From positions 558,001-622,000 of the forward strand of contig CAVVTG010000002.1 in the NCBI GenBank assembly GCA_963751105.1: DNA of 64,000 nt. Direction: 5' to 3'. A program made the position numbers and the translations under genes. Below the pieces are notes generated by a model. The model had not been told where the DNA came from and did not search any database. It was given only the letters and a program-made list of their open reading frames with translations. This DNA comes from JACVRW01 sp963751105. Lineage in GTDB: Bacteria; Actinomycetota; Thermoleophilia; Solirubrobacterales; Thermoleophilaceae. Positions 55,328 through 63,900 of the stretch are shown piece after piece. Within the stretch, counting starts at the first letter, position 1. Each line of letters opens with the position of its first letter.

Positions 55328-56214
55328 ATGCCCGAAGGGCGATCGCCTGGATCGGGCGGCCGCGCCCATGGGGTGGTCACGCGCCGAGAGCTGCTGGCCG
55401 CCGGGCTCTCGCGCAAGGAGGTGGACCATCGCGTGGCGATCGGCCTGCTGATCGTCGAGTTCCGCGGCGTCTACCGGGCCGGGCCACCGAGCGCCGAGCT
55501 CCGGAGACGCGCTACATGGCCGCCGTCAAGGCCTGCGGCGAAGAAGCCGTGCTGAGTGGGCTTGCGGCGGCGTGGTTATGGGGCCTCGTCGGGGGCTCGG
55601 CGCCCAAGCCGGTGGTCACGGCGCCGACTCAGACAGGCGTCGACCGAAGGGCGTGAACCACGCGCCGCCGCCGCATGCGACCCGAAGGACGCGCACCGAA
55701 TGCACCGCGGCATGCCGATCACGACCGTGCCCGTCACGCTGATCTGCCTTCCCTCACTGCTGTCGTTCGAGAACCTGGCGCAGCGGTCCACGAGGCGGAC
55801 GTCGCCACGGCACGACCGCCCCGAGCACATCGAGACCGCCCTCGAGCGCCACCCAAACGCCAAGGGCGCCAAGATCCTCCTGAGACGATCGTCGAGCGGC
55901 GACGCTCCGACATCACCCTCAGCGACCTCGAGCAACGCTTCCTGCGACTGCTGAAGACCCACGACTGCCGCGGCCCGTCACCAACCGTCCGGCCGGCGCC
56001 CAACACGTCGATTGCCGCTGGCCCGAGCCAGCAGCTCACGTCGAGCTCGACTCGTATCGCTACCACCGCCCCGCCACGCGTGGGAGCAGGACAGGCAACG
56101 CGAGCGCGCCGCGCTCGCTCGCGGCGACCGACTTTCGCCGCTACACATGGGATGACGTCATCGAGGACCCGGCGCCGACTGCTCGCCGAGCTGCGGCAGC
56201 TCCTACTGCTCTAA
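55328..56214 (+). pseudogene. AbiEi-type winged helix plus DUF559-like nuclease protein, frame-disrupted
   Basis: The ATG at 55328 opens HGVVTRRELLAAGLSRKEVDHRVAIG and FRGVYRAGPPSAE, the N-terminal winged helix of the AbiEi antitoxin-like/DUF559 group. The reading then moves to ETRYMAAVKACGEEAVLSGLAAAWLWGL (from about 55505), GMPITTVPVTLI (about 55710), AAVHEADVAT (about 55790), TIVERRRSDITLSDLEQRFLRLL (about 55880) and CRWPEPAAHVELDSYRYHR followed by fragments like EQDRQRERAALARGD and TWDDVIEDPAP. These match, in order, the family pattern with its Vsr-like PD-(D/E)XK end (VELD.Y..H). No single frame carries it, so it is a degraded gene or a badly sequenced one. The last bases overlap the GroES-like gene. 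No other gene is seen between 55269 and 56210. Confidence 0.65.
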
Positions 56215-56561
56215 GCGTCCTCCTCCTCCACCGCCGGCAGCGAGCCCTCGCTGCGGTCCTGGAGCTCCTCCAGCACCCCCAGCAGCTGGCCCACCCGGCA
56301 CACCAGCAGACGCTCCTCCTCGACCTCCACCCAGACCCCCGCCTGAGCGGGGAAGACCACGTGGTCGCCGGGCTTGACCGGCATCTTCATGCCCACCTGG
56401 CCCCACCAGTCGATGCCGGGGCCCACGGCCAGCACGATCCCGTGCTGCGGTGGCGCCTGGTGCTCTCCCGGCGGCAGCACGAGACCGGAGCGCCGCACCC
56501 GGTCGGGCTCGAGTTCCTTGATCACCACCTGGTCGAACAGAGGTCTGAGTTGCTGTCTCAC
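56211..56561 (-). CDS. GroES-like co-chaperonin domain protein
   Basis: 116 residues from the GTG at 56561; the longer frame to 56627 crosses the ftsH start region. RQQLRPLFDQVVIKELEPDRVRRSGLVLP is the Cpn10 beginning (RPL.D.V..K), then GIVLAVGPGIDWW, VKPGDHVVFPAQAGVWVEVEEERLLVCRVGQLLGVLE. The mobile loop region is shortened and a C-terminal acidic tail is added. There is no groEL beside it. It is divergent from ftsH and 41 bp away. It may be an extra co-chaperonin or a GroES-fold protein with another role. Confidence 0.75.
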   Translation of the reverse strand: MRQQLRPLFDQVVIKELEPDRVRRSGLVLPPGEHQAPPQHGIVLAVGPGIDWWGQVGMKMPVKPGDHVVFPAQAGVWVEVEEERLLVCRVGQLLGVLEELQDRSEGSLPAVEEEDA

Positions 56562-56590
56562 GTGCTTAGGAAAGATAGAAGTACGACCCC

Positions 56591-56596
56591 TACAGT
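56591..56596 (+). promoter_or_regulatory. Candidate -10 box TACAGT
   Basis: TACAGT lies 6 bases before the ftsH ATG, in a CCCC-N7-GGGG context (56587-56601), suggesting a leaderless ftsH mRNA. Confidence 0.4.
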
Positions 56597-56602
56597 TGGG
56601 GC

Positions 56603-58570
56603 ATGGCCGATGACGCTCGCGCAGCAACGAACGACGAGAAGAGGCCGCGCTTCAAGGTCACGCCCAGCCCGGACGGCCGTGGGGCGCCCGCCAAGAAGAC
56701 GCCGATGCTCCCGTGGAGCCCCCGCCGCTTCTTCGTCATCCTCATCGCGCTCTTCTTCCTGAACTGGGTGATCGTCCAGATCTTCGCGCCGCCCACCGAG
56801 CGCATCACGGTGCCCTACAACCCGACCTTCCTCACGGAGGTGCGAGAGAGCAACGTCAAGGAGATCTCCTCCACCGGCGAGACGGTGAAGGGCGAGTTCC
56901 GCAAGGACGTCTCCTACGACGGCGACAAGGCCAAGGACTTCGAGACCGAGGTCCCGACCTTCGCCAACGAGGACGAGCTGGCCAGCCTGCTCGAGGAGAA
57001 CGACGTGGTGGTGAGCGCCAACCCGCCGGGTGAGCGCTCGCTGCTCGAGACGATCCTGTTCAGCTTCGGCCCCACCATCCTGCTGGTGCTCCTGTTCGTC
57101 TGGCTGTTTCGCCGCGCGGCCCAGAGCGCGGGCGGCGGCGGGATGCTCAGCCAGTTCAGCCGCAGCCGGGCCCGCCGGGTGGAGCCGGAGACGCAGACGG
57201 TCACCTTCGACGACGTGGCCGGCATCGACGAGGCCAAGGCCGAGCTGGCCGAGGTGGTGGACTTCCTGCGCAATCCCGAGCGCTACCGCAAGCTCGGCGC
57301 GCGCATCCCGCGCGGAGTCCTGCTGCAGGGCCCGCCCGGCACGGGCAAGACCCTGCTCGCGCGCGCCGTGGCCGGCGAGGCCGGCGTGCCCTTCTTCTCG
57401 GCCTCCGCCTCCGAGTTCATCGAGGCGATCGTGGGCATCGGCGCCTCGCGCGTCCGCGATCTCTTCCAGCAGGCCAAGGAGGCCGCGCCGGCGATCATCT
57501 TCATCGACGAGCTCGACGCCATCGGCCGGGCCCGCGGCGGCGGGGGCGCCAGCCTGGGTGGCCACGACGAGCGCGAGCAGACGCTCAACCAGATCCTCAC
57601 CGAGATGGACGGCTTCGATTCGAGCGACCAGGTGGTGGTCACCGGCGCCACCAACCGCCCCGACGTGCTCGACCCCGCGCTGCTGCGCCCCGGCCGCTTC
57701 GACCGGCGCGTGACCGTCCAGCCGCCGGACGCCGCGGGACGCGCGGCGATCCTGCGGGTGCATACCCGTTCGCTCCCCCTGGACGCCGACGTCGACCTCG
57801 ACCGCATCGCCTCGTCCACGCCGGGCATGGTGGGCGCCGACCTGGCCAACCTGGCCAACGAGGCGGCGCTGCTGGCCGCCCGGCGCAGCCACGAGAAGGT
57901 TCAGCGCTCCGACTTCACCGACGCCCTCGAGCGGATCATGCTCGGGGCCGAGCGCAAGATCGTGCTCAACGAGAACGACCGCCGCCGCATCGCCTACCAC
58001 GAGGGTGGCCACGCCGTCCTGGGCATGCTCACCCCCGGCGCCGACCCGGTGCGCAAGGTGTCGATCATCCCTCGTGGCCAGGCGCTCGGCGTGACGCTCT
58101 CCACCCCGGACGAGGACGTGTTCAACCTCTCCGAGGAGGAGCTCCGGGCCAAGATCCGGGTGGCCCTCGGCGGTCGTGTGGCCGAGGAGGAGGTGTTCGG
58201 CGACATCACCACCGGCGCCGAGTCCGACATCCAGCACGTGACCCGCATCGCCCGCGGCATGGTCGGCCGCTGGGGGATGAGCGAGAAGGTCGGCTTCCTC
58301 ACCGTCGTGCCGGTCGAGCAGCAGAGCTTCCTGCTCCCGGGCTCCGAGCCGGTGTCCGCCGCGACGCAGGAGCTGGTGGACGCCGAGGTGCGCCGCATCG
58401 TGGACGAGGAACAGGAGGCCGCGCGCCGGGTGATGGCCGAGCAGCGGGACCGGCTCGACGCGCTGGCCGAGGCCCTGCTCGAGCACGAGACGCTCGACGA
58501 GGTGGACGCCTACGCGGCCGCCGGCATCGAGCGCGGCCGCGTGGCCACCGAGGAGCCGGCACCGGCTTGA
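56603..58570 (+). CDS. ftsH: ATP-dependent zinc metalloprotease FtsH
   Basis: 655 residues. Membrane helices near residues 36-56 and 150-170 flank a periplasmic domain (FtsH_ext). The AAA domain has GPPGTGKTLL (Walker A, about 242-251), IIFIDELDAIGRARG (Walker B), TNRPDVLDPALLRPGRFDR (second region of homology). The protease domain has AYHEGGHAVLG (HExxH at about 466, HEGGH in place of the common HEAGH) and FGDITTGAESDI. It degrades membrane and regulatory proteins. The stop overlaps nadC by 4 bp. Confidence 0.96.
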   Translation: MADDARAATNDEKRPRFKVTPSPDGRGAPAKKTPMLPWSPRRFFVILIALFFLNWVIVQIFAPPTERITVPYNPTFLTEVRESNVKEISSTGETVKGEFRKDVSYDGDKAKDFETEVPTFANEDELASLLEENDVVVSANPPGERSLLETILFSFGPTILLVLLFVWLFRRAAQSAGGGGMLSQFSRSRARRVEPETQTVTFDDVAGIDEAKAELAEVVDFLRNPERYRKLGARIPRGVLLQGPPGTGKTLLARAVAGEAGVPFFSASASEFIEAIVGIGASRVRDLFQQAKEAAPAIIFIDELDAIGRARGGGGASLGGHDEREQTLNQILTEMDGFDSSDQVVVTGATNRPDVLDPALLRPGRFDRRVTVQPPDAAGRAAILRVHTRSLPLDADVDLDRIASSTPGMVGADLANLANEAALLAARRSHEKVQRSDFTDALERIMLGAERKIVLNENDRRRIAYHEGGHAVLGMLTPGADPVRKVSIIPRGQALGVTLSTPDEDVFNLSEEELRAKIRVALGGRVAEEEVFGDITTGAESDIQHVTRIARGMVGRWGMSEKVGFLTVVPVEQQSFLLPGSEPVSAATQELVDAEVRRIVDEEQEAARRVMAEQRDRLDALAEALLEHETLDEVDAYAAAGIERGRVATEEPAPA

Positions 58571-59448
58571 CCGTGATCGCCGGCTCTCGCGCGACCGATC
58601 TCGAGCTGATCGACCGCGCACTGGCCGAGGATCTCGGCAGCGGCGATCTCACCACCCGGGCGGTCGTCCCCGCCAACGCGAGCGCCCACGCCTCGATCGT
58701 CCAGAAGCAGGCGGGCGTGCCCAGCGGGATGGACGTGGCCCGGACCGTGTTCGAGCGCGTGGACGCCGGCCTGCGCTGGACGCCGCGGGCGCGGGACGGC
58801 GAGTGGCGCGAACCCGGGCCGCTGGCCGAGGTGGAGGGCGAGGCCGCCTCGATCCTGGCCGCAGAGCGCGTGGCGCTGAACCTGCTCGGCCGCCTGTCGG
58901 GCGTCGCGACGGTGACGGCGAGCTACGTGAAGGCCGTGGAGGGCACCGGAGTGAGGATCCTCGACACGCGCAAGACCACGCCCGGCCTGCGCGCGCTCGA
59001 GAAGCAGGCGGTCCGCGACGGAGGAGGGACGAGCCACCGTGCCGGGCTGTTCGACGCGATCCTGGTCAAGGAGAACCACGCCCTGATGGCGGGCGGGGTG
59101 GGCGAGGCCACGCGTCGCGCGCTGGCCAACGCACCGGACGGCGTGACCGTCGAGGTGGAGTGCGCCACGCTCGATGAGGTCGTCGAGGCGGTGCAGGCCG
59201 GAGTGCCGCGGATCCTGCTCGACAACATGACCCCGGAGCAGCTCCGCCAGGCGGTGGCGGCGAGCGGCGGGCGGGCCGAGCTCGAGGCGTCGGGCGGGAT
59301 CACGCTCGACACCATCCGTGCGGTGGCCGAGAGCGGAGTCGACTTCATCAGCGTCGGCGCGCTGACCCACTCGGCGCCCGCGCTCGACTTCAGCCTGCTG
59401 TTCGATCCGAGCGGGCCGGAGGCCTCAGGACCGCGAACGGGTCCGTGA
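58567..59448 (+). CDS. nadC: Nicotinate-nucleotide pyrophosphorylase (carboxylating)
   Basis: 293 residues. The longest frame begins with TTG 58567 overlapping the ftsH stop (TTGA); GTG 58573 is the alternative. RALAEDLGSGDLTTRAVVP, RVALNLLGRLSGVAT, ILDTRKTTPGLRALEK, GGGTSHRAGLFDAILVKENH and VEVECATLDE, with LEASGGITLDTI near the end, are diagnostic of quinolinate phosphoribosyltransferase. It converts quinolinate and PRPP to nicotinate mononucleotide for NAD synthesis. nadA lies beyond the convergent regulator nrtR, whose 3' end overlaps nadC by 59 bp. Confidence 0.94.
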   Translation: MTVIAGSRATDLELIDRALAEDLGSGDLTTRAVVPANASAHASIVQKQAGVPSGMDVARTVFERVDAGLRWTPRARDGEWREPGPLAEVEGEAASILAAERVALNLLGRLSGVATVTASYVKAVEGTGVRILDTRKTTPGLRALEKQAVRDGGGTSHRAGLFDAILVKENHALMAGGVGEATRRALANAPDGVTVEVECATLDEVVEAVQAGVPRILLDNMTPEQLRQAVAASGGRAELEASGGITLDTIRAVAESGVDFISVGALTHSAPALDFSLLFDPSGPEASGPRTGP

Positions 59449-60133
59449 CCTCGAGGTCGCGCGAGCCGAAGCGGTAGACCGCCGCCGGGCGCCCGCCGGC
59501 CGCGCCCGAGGAGCGCCGCTCCCCGGTGGCCTCGAGCACGCCGCGGCGCTCCAGCACACGACGCAGGTTGGTGGGGTCGACGGCGTAGCCGAGCGCCGCG
59601 GTGTAGATCCCCGCCAGCTCGGAGATGGCGAACGAGGCCGGTGCCAGCGCGAAGCCGATGTTGGTGTAGGACAGCTTGGCCTGCAGCCGGCCGCGAGCGT
59701 CACGCACGATCGCGCGGTGGTCGAAGGCCATCGGCTCGGGCAGGCGCTCCACGGGGTGCCAGGCCGTGTCGTGCGGCAGGGCGGGATCCAGCCCGAGCGG
59801 AACGAGGCCGAGGTAGGCGGTGGCCAGCTGCCACTCGCCGGGATGGCGATCGGGGTCGCCCGCCGTCTCCAGCTGCTCGAGCCACGACAGCTCGGCTACG
59901 TCGACCTTGCCCGCCAGCTGCAGGCGTATGGACGATTCGAGCGTGTGACCGGGCTCGAGATAGCCGCCCGGCAGCGACCAGGCGCCGCTGAAGGGCTCCC
60001 GCGCACGCTCCCACAGAAGCACGCAGAGCTCGTCGTCGCGGACCTGCAGCACGGCGGCGAGCGTCACGTGGGTGGGGGAGGGGCGCCCGATCATCGCCGC
60101 GTCGGCCGGGGCCGTGGTATCCTCGCTCTGCAC
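59390..60133 (-). CDS. nrtR: NrtR-type Nudix-fold regulator of NAD biosynthesis
   Basis: 247 residues, GTG 60133 (or ATG 60094). Residues about 22-150 form a Nudix fold whose box reads GGYLEPGHTLESSIRLQLAGKV: the RExxEE catalytic glutamates are gone, as expected for NrtR, which binds ADP-ribose or NAD metabolites rather than cleaving them. The C-terminal about 85 residues are a winged helix (NLRRVLERRGVLEATGERRSS, then AVYRFGSRDLEVTDPF). It is flanked by nadC and nadA and divergent from nadA. Together this supports repression of NAD genes through the site at 60133-60159. Confidence 0.88.
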   Translation of the reverse strand: MQSEDTTAPADAAMIGRPSPTHVTLAAVLQVRDDELCVLLWERAREPFSGAWSLPGGYLEPGHTLESSIRLQLAGKVDVAELSWLEQLETAGDPDRHPGEWQLATAYLGLVPLGLDPALPHDTAWHPVERLPEPMAFDHRAIVRDARGRLQAKLSYTNIGFALAPASFAISELAGIYTAALGYAVDPTNLRRVLERRGVLEATGERRSSGAAGGRPAAVYRFGSRDLEVTDPFAVLRPPARSDRTAG

Positions 60134-60159
60134 GGTTTTCGATTATAAGGCAAAAACCG
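60133..60159. promoter_or_regulatory. Putative NrtR operator between nrtR and nadA
   Basis: CGGTTTT (60133-60139) and AAAACCG (60153-60159) are perfect inverted arms around a 13-base AT-rich centre. It covers the nrtR -10 box and first codon base and lies 24 bp upstream of nadA. The position is ideal for controlling both genes. Confidence 0.6.
60142..60147 (-). promoter_or_regulatory. -10 box TATAAT for nrtR (minus strand)
   Basis: An exact TATAAT on the minus strand, 8 bases from the GTG at 60133. The transcript would start at about the initiation codon. TATAAG on the plus strand at 60144-60149 may serve nadA. Confidence 0.5.
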
Positions 60160-60182
60160 CCTCCGCAAGGAGATCGCCCCCC

Positions 60183-61196
60183 ATGAAGCCAATCGAACTC
60201 CCCACTCTCACCCCGACCGGTGCGCCGTCGCTGGGCGCTGCTGAGATCGGGCGTATGCAGGACGAGGTCCGTGCTCTGGCCCAGGAGCGCAATGCGGTCA
60301 TCCTCGCTCACAACTACCAGGTGCCCGAGGTGCAGGACGTGGCCCACTTCGTGGGCGACTCCCTCGGCCTCTCGCGCCAAGCCGCGGAGACGGCCTCCGA
60401 CGTGATCGCCTTCTGCGGGGTCCACTTCATGGCCGAGACGGCCTCGATCCTGTCCCCCGGCAAGACCGTCCTGCTGCCCGATCTCGGGGCCGGCTGCTCC
60501 CTGGCCGATTCGATCACCGCCGATCAGCTGCGGGCTTGGAAGGCCGAGCACCCCGGCGCGATCGTGGTGATGTACGTGAACACCACCGCCGAGGTCAAGG
60601 CCGAGACCGATTACTGCTGCACCTCGGCGAACGCGGTCCAGGTGGTGGAGCACATCCTGGCCGAGCACGGCCAGGACACCGAGATCCTGTTCGGTCCGGA
60701 CATGTGGCTGGGCGCCTACGTCGAGCGCATGATCGGCCGGCGCCTGCACGTGTGGGACGGCGAGTGCCATGTGCACGCGGGGATACGCCCGCGCGACATC
60801 GCCGACGTGCGGGCCGAGCACCCTGGAGCCGAGTTCATGATCCATCCCGAGTGCGGCTGCACCACCCAGGTGATGGAGTACGTGGCCGCCGGCGACGTCG
60901 ACCCCGAGCACACCCACATGCTGTCCACCGGCGGGATGCTGACCTTCGCGCGGGAATCGGACGCCGACACCTTCATCGTCGCCACCGAGACCGGGATGCT
61001 CCACCCGCTGGCCAAGGAGAATCCCGGCAAGCAGTTCATCCCGGCCAACCGGGCCGCGGCCTGCAAGTACATGAAGATGATCACCCTCCCGGGGCTGCGC
61101 GACTGCCTGCGCGACCTGAGCCCGGTGGTGAAGGTCGAGCCCGAGCTCGCGCGCCGCGCGCGGGTGCCGATCGACCGCATGGTCGCCATCGGCTGA
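60183..61196 (+). CDS. nadA: Quinolinate synthase NadA
   Basis: 337 residues from ATG 60183 with AAGGAG 10 bases upstream. AVILAHNYQVPEVQDVAHFVGDS is the N-terminal signature; FCGVHFMAETASILSP, MYVNTTAEVKAETDYCCTSANA, IHPECGCTTQVMEY and NRAAACKYMKM supply the residues and three cysteines that hold the oxygen-sensitive 4Fe-4S cluster. It condenses iminoaspartate with dihydroxyacetone phosphate to quinolinate, the substrate of nadC. nadB is not in the window, so iminoaspartate comes from a gene elsewhere. Controlled most likely by NrtR. Confidence 0.95.
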   Translation: MKPIELPTLTPTGAPSLGAAEIGRMQDEVRALAQERNAVILAHNYQVPEVQDVAHFVGDSLGLSRQAAETASDVIAFCGVHFMAETASILSPGKTVLLPDLGAGCSLADSITADQLRAWKAEHPGAIVVMYVNTTAEVKAETDYCCTSANAVQVVEHILAEHGQDTEILFGPDMWLGAYVERMIGRRLHVWDGECHVHAGIRPRDIADVRAEHPGAEFMIHPECGCTTQVMEYVAAGDVDPEHTHMLSTGGMLTFARESDADTFIVATETGMLHPLAKENPGKQFIPANRAAACKYMKMITLPGLRDCLRDLSPVVKVEPELARRARVPIDRMVAIG

Positions 61197-61217
61197 CCGC
61201 CTGCCAACCTGAGGGAC

Positions 61218-62258
61218 ATGGTCCGCTCGCTCAGCGCCTGCGTCGGCGCGCTCGTGGCCGTCTTCGTGGCTCCGACCGCCGCGGCGCTGGCGGCGCCCGA
61301 CCCGGTGGATCACTCCCGGCCCGCCGCCCCCGACGGCACCCCGATGTGCGCCGACTGGGTCCACGAGCGTCACACCGTCGAGCGCGGCGGCCGGCGCTGG
61401 CCCACCTGGCATCCGCCGCGGGATCCTCGCTACCGCTGCGCCTTCGGGCATGAGCACGGCTCCAATCCGCGCGCGTTCGCTCACTTCTCGCGCACGGGGA
61501 TGCCCGCGTTCGGCCCCACCGGCCGCTACGCCGGCAGCGACGAGCCGCATCCGGGCTTCAAGGTCTTCGTGGTCAACCGCGACCGCAAGGGCCTCGCCTG
61601 GATGCTCGTCCTGCATCAGGGGTCGGGCTCGCCGCGGCGGGGCACGGTCCGCTTTCACTCGCTCGAGACCTGGCTGTTTCGGCGCAAGGGCCGCCGCCTG
61701 GCTGCTCACACCCGCCACATGGCCGACTTCGGCGAGGCCGTGGCCAATTGTCCCGATGCCGAGCTGCGCCCGAGCATGCGCCTGATGCCCACTCCGGGCT
61801 GCGAGTCCGTGTACGAGGAGTGGGATACCGCGTTCGACGTGGGCGGCGTGTTCTCCGGAGCGCCGGGATTCGCGATCGACAACGCGATCACGCAGTTCGA
61901 CGCCGCCGCACCCGAGCGCGTGGTGTTCAACAAGCGCTTTGCCTGCGGGCCGAACGATCCCGCGGGCTGGGACTCGTACTGCAAGGGCGACAAGCGCACC
62001 GTGCTGCACCCGCGCTGGCGGTTGCGCAACCGCGGGCCGAGCCGCTTCCGGACCGACGCCTACGGCCGGCGGGGCGCCGCCGGCCTGCTCCAGGTCGTGT
62101 CGCGGCGAATCCGCGTGGACCAGTCGAAGGAGTGCTGCGGGGCCGAGAACGCCTTCATCATGGAGCAGCCCAGCGACGGCGGCATCTACCGCGCCGGGCG
62201 CGGCCTCAACTCGAAGAACTTCGAGTTTCCCGGCTACTGCGTGCTGCGGGCCAACTGA
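61218..62258 (+). CDS. Secreted protein of unknown function
   Basis: 346 residues. Signal peptide MVRSLSACVGALVAVFVAPTA followed by ALAAP cleavage near residue 26. The mature part is rich in His, Trp, Arg and paired Cys (MCADWVHERH, RYRCAFGHEHGSN, FACGPNDPAGWDSYC, KECCGAENAF), suggesting a disulfide-stabilised, possibly metal-binding extracellular domain. I do not recognise the family. It follows nadA by 21 bp but has no evident link to NAD. Confidence 0.7.
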   Translation: MVRSLSACVGALVAVFVAPTAAALAAPDPVDHSRPAAPDGTPMCADWVHERHTVERGGRRWPTWHPPRDPRYRCAFGHEHGSNPRAFAHFSRTGMPAFGPTGRYAGSDEPHPGFKVFVVNRDRKGLAWMLVLHQGSGSPRRGTVRFHSLETWLFRRKGRRLAAHTRHMADFGEAVANCPDAELRPSMRLMPTPGCESVYEEWDTAFDVGGVFSGAPGFAIDNAITQFDAAAPERVVFNKRFACGPNDPAGWDSYCKGDKRTVLHPRWRLRNRGPSRFRTDAYGRRGAAGLLQVVSRRIRVDQSKECCGAENAFIMEQPSDGGIYRAGRGLNSKNFEFPGYCVLRAN

Positions 62259-62271
62259 GAGGCTGGAGGAC

Positions 62272-63006
62272 GTGCAACTCCTGCTGCCGGAGCGTCGCCA
62301 GACCTCGCCCGAGGAGTTGGGCTCGGGCCTGCGTCTGGCCGACCTCGCGCCGCCCGGGCGGCCGTGGCTCGGCGTGAACATGGTCTCCTCGGTCGACGGC
62401 AAGGCCACCCTCGACTGGCGTACGCAGCGACTGTCCACCGAGCTCGACCGGCGCCTCTTTCATCAGCTGCGCACGCAGGCCGACGCCGTGCTGGTGGGCG
62501 CGGGGACGGTTCGGGACGAGCGCTACGGGCGGATAACGAAGAGCGAGGAGCTGCGCGAGCGGCGGGTGGCCGAGGGGCTGGCTCCCGACCCGCTGGCGGT
62601 GATCGTGAGCGCCAGCCTCAACCTCCAGCCGGACCTCCCGATCCTCAACGAGCCCGAACAGCCGGTGCTGATCGCCACGGCCTCGGAGCGGCGCCTGGAC
62701 GGGGTGGGGGACCAGGTGAATTACGCCCGGGTGGGGGACGACCTTGCGGTGCTGATGGCCCGCCTGGCCGAGGAGCACGGCGTGCGCTCGGTGCTGGGCG
62801 AGGGCGGTCCCACCCTGAACTCGCACCTGTTCTCGGCGGGGCTCGTGGACGAGCTCTTCCTCACGGTCAGCCCGCAGCTAGTGGGTGGATTGGATGTGCC
62901 GACCATCATCGCCGGCCGCGGGCTCGTGGAGCCGGCGCAGCTCGAGCTGGTGAGCCTCGCCGATGCGGGCGGCGAGCTGTTCACGCGCTGGCGCGTGCGC
63001 GGCTGA
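62272..63006 (+). CDS. RibD C-terminal-domain reductase (dihydrofolate reductase-like fold)
   Basis: 244 residues from GTG 62272 with GGAGGA directly upstream. GVNMVSSVDGKATLDWRTQ, DAVLVGAGTVRDERYG, HGVRSVLGEGGPTLNSHLF and LVDELFLTVSPQLVGG are the NADPH- and substrate-binding motifs of the RibD-C/DHFR-like family. RibD-C reduces the ribosyl chain of a pyrimidine in riboflavin synthesis; stand-alone members act on various substrates. There is no deaminase domain and no rib gene nearby, so the role is open. Confidence 0.82.
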   Translation: MQLLLPERRQTSPEELGSGLRLADLAPPGRPWLGVNMVSSVDGKATLDWRTQRLSTELDRRLFHQLRTQADAVLVGAGTVRDERYGRITKSEELRERRVAEGLAPDPLAVIVSASLNLQPDLPILNEPEQPVLIATASERRLDGVGDQVNYARVGDDLAVLMARLAEEHGVRSVLGEGGPTLNSHLFSAGLVDELFLTVSPQLVGGLDVPTIIAGRGLVEPAQLELVSLADAGGELFTRWRVRG

Positions 63007-63073
63007 GCCTGCTGCAGAAACGCTTGCAGCCGTTCCGGCTTTGCAGGGCTTTCCGCTAGAACTGACCGTCCTC

Positions 63074-63898
63074 ATGGCGACCCTGAAGACAAGGCCGGCC
63101 GCGGCGCCGGCTCAGCCGCGACCCGCGCCGCAGACCGACGTTGCGGTGGTCGAGCTGAAGAACGTGACCAAGGTCTACGACGGCGGCTCGGTGGCCGTGG
63201 ATCAGGCGTCGATCCGCATCGGGCGCGGCGAGTTCGTCTTCCTCGTCGGACCCACCGGCTGCGGCAAGTCCACCTGCATCCGGCTCCTCCAGAAGGAGAT
63301 CGAGCCCTCCAAGGGCACCATCTCGATCGCCGGCCGTGAGCTGGGCGAGATCCCGCGCAGCCGCGTGCCCTACCTGCGGCGCAACATCGGCGTGGTCTTC
63401 CAGGACTACAAGCTGCTGCCCAACCGCACGGTGTACGACAACGTGGCCTACTCGCTCCAGGTGATCGGCGAGGCGCGCCAGGAGATCCGGCGCAAGGTGC
63501 CGGACATCCTGCGGCTGGTGGGGCTCTCCACCAAGCTGCACAACTTTCCCGACGAGCTGTCGGGGGGAGAGCAGCAGCGCGTCTCGATCGCCCGTGCCTT
63601 CGTAAACCACCCCCCGCTGCTGCTGGCGGACGAGCCCACCGGCAACCTCGATCCCGAGACCTCGATCGGGATCATGCAGCTGATCTACAGGATCAACCGG
63701 ACCGGCACCACGGTTGTCGTGGCCACCCACGACAAGGAGATGGTCGACAAGATGCGCCGGCGCGTGATCGAGCTGCGCGAGGGTCGCATCGTACGCGACG
63801 AGAACTCCGGCCTCTACCGGCCGGACGAGTCCACCACCGAGTTCGCCATCCGCCTGCGCGGCGAGTTGGGCGTCGGCCCCGAGGGCCACCCCAACTAG
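63074..63898 (+). CDS. ftsE: Cell division ATP-binding protein FtsE
   Basis: 274 residues from ATG 63074, about 45 more than typical FtsE because of a Pro/Ala-rich N-terminal extension and a longer C-terminus. VELKNVTKVYDGGSVAVDQ, GPTGCGKSTCIRLL (Walker A), RRNIGVVFQDYKLLPNRTVYDNVAY, DELSGGEQQRVSIARA (signature), LLLADEPTGNLDPET (Walker B). With FtsX it couples ATP hydrolysis to septal peptidoglycan hydrolases. ftsX starts 3 bases after its stop. Confidence 0.95.
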   Translation: MATLKTRPAAAPAQPRPAPQTDVAVVELKNVTKVYDGGSVAVDQASIRIGRGEFVFLVGPTGCGKSTCIRLLQKEIEPSKGTISIAGRELGEIPRSRVPYLRRNIGVVFQDYKLLPNRTVYDNVAYSLQVIGEARQEIRRKVPDILRLVGLSTKLHNFPDELSGGEQQRVSIARAFVNHPPLLLADEPTGNLDPETSIGIMQLIYRINRTGTTVVVATHDKEMVDKMRRRVIELREGRIVRDENSGLYRPDESTTEFAIRLRGELGVGPEGHPN

Positions 63899-63900
63899 CC

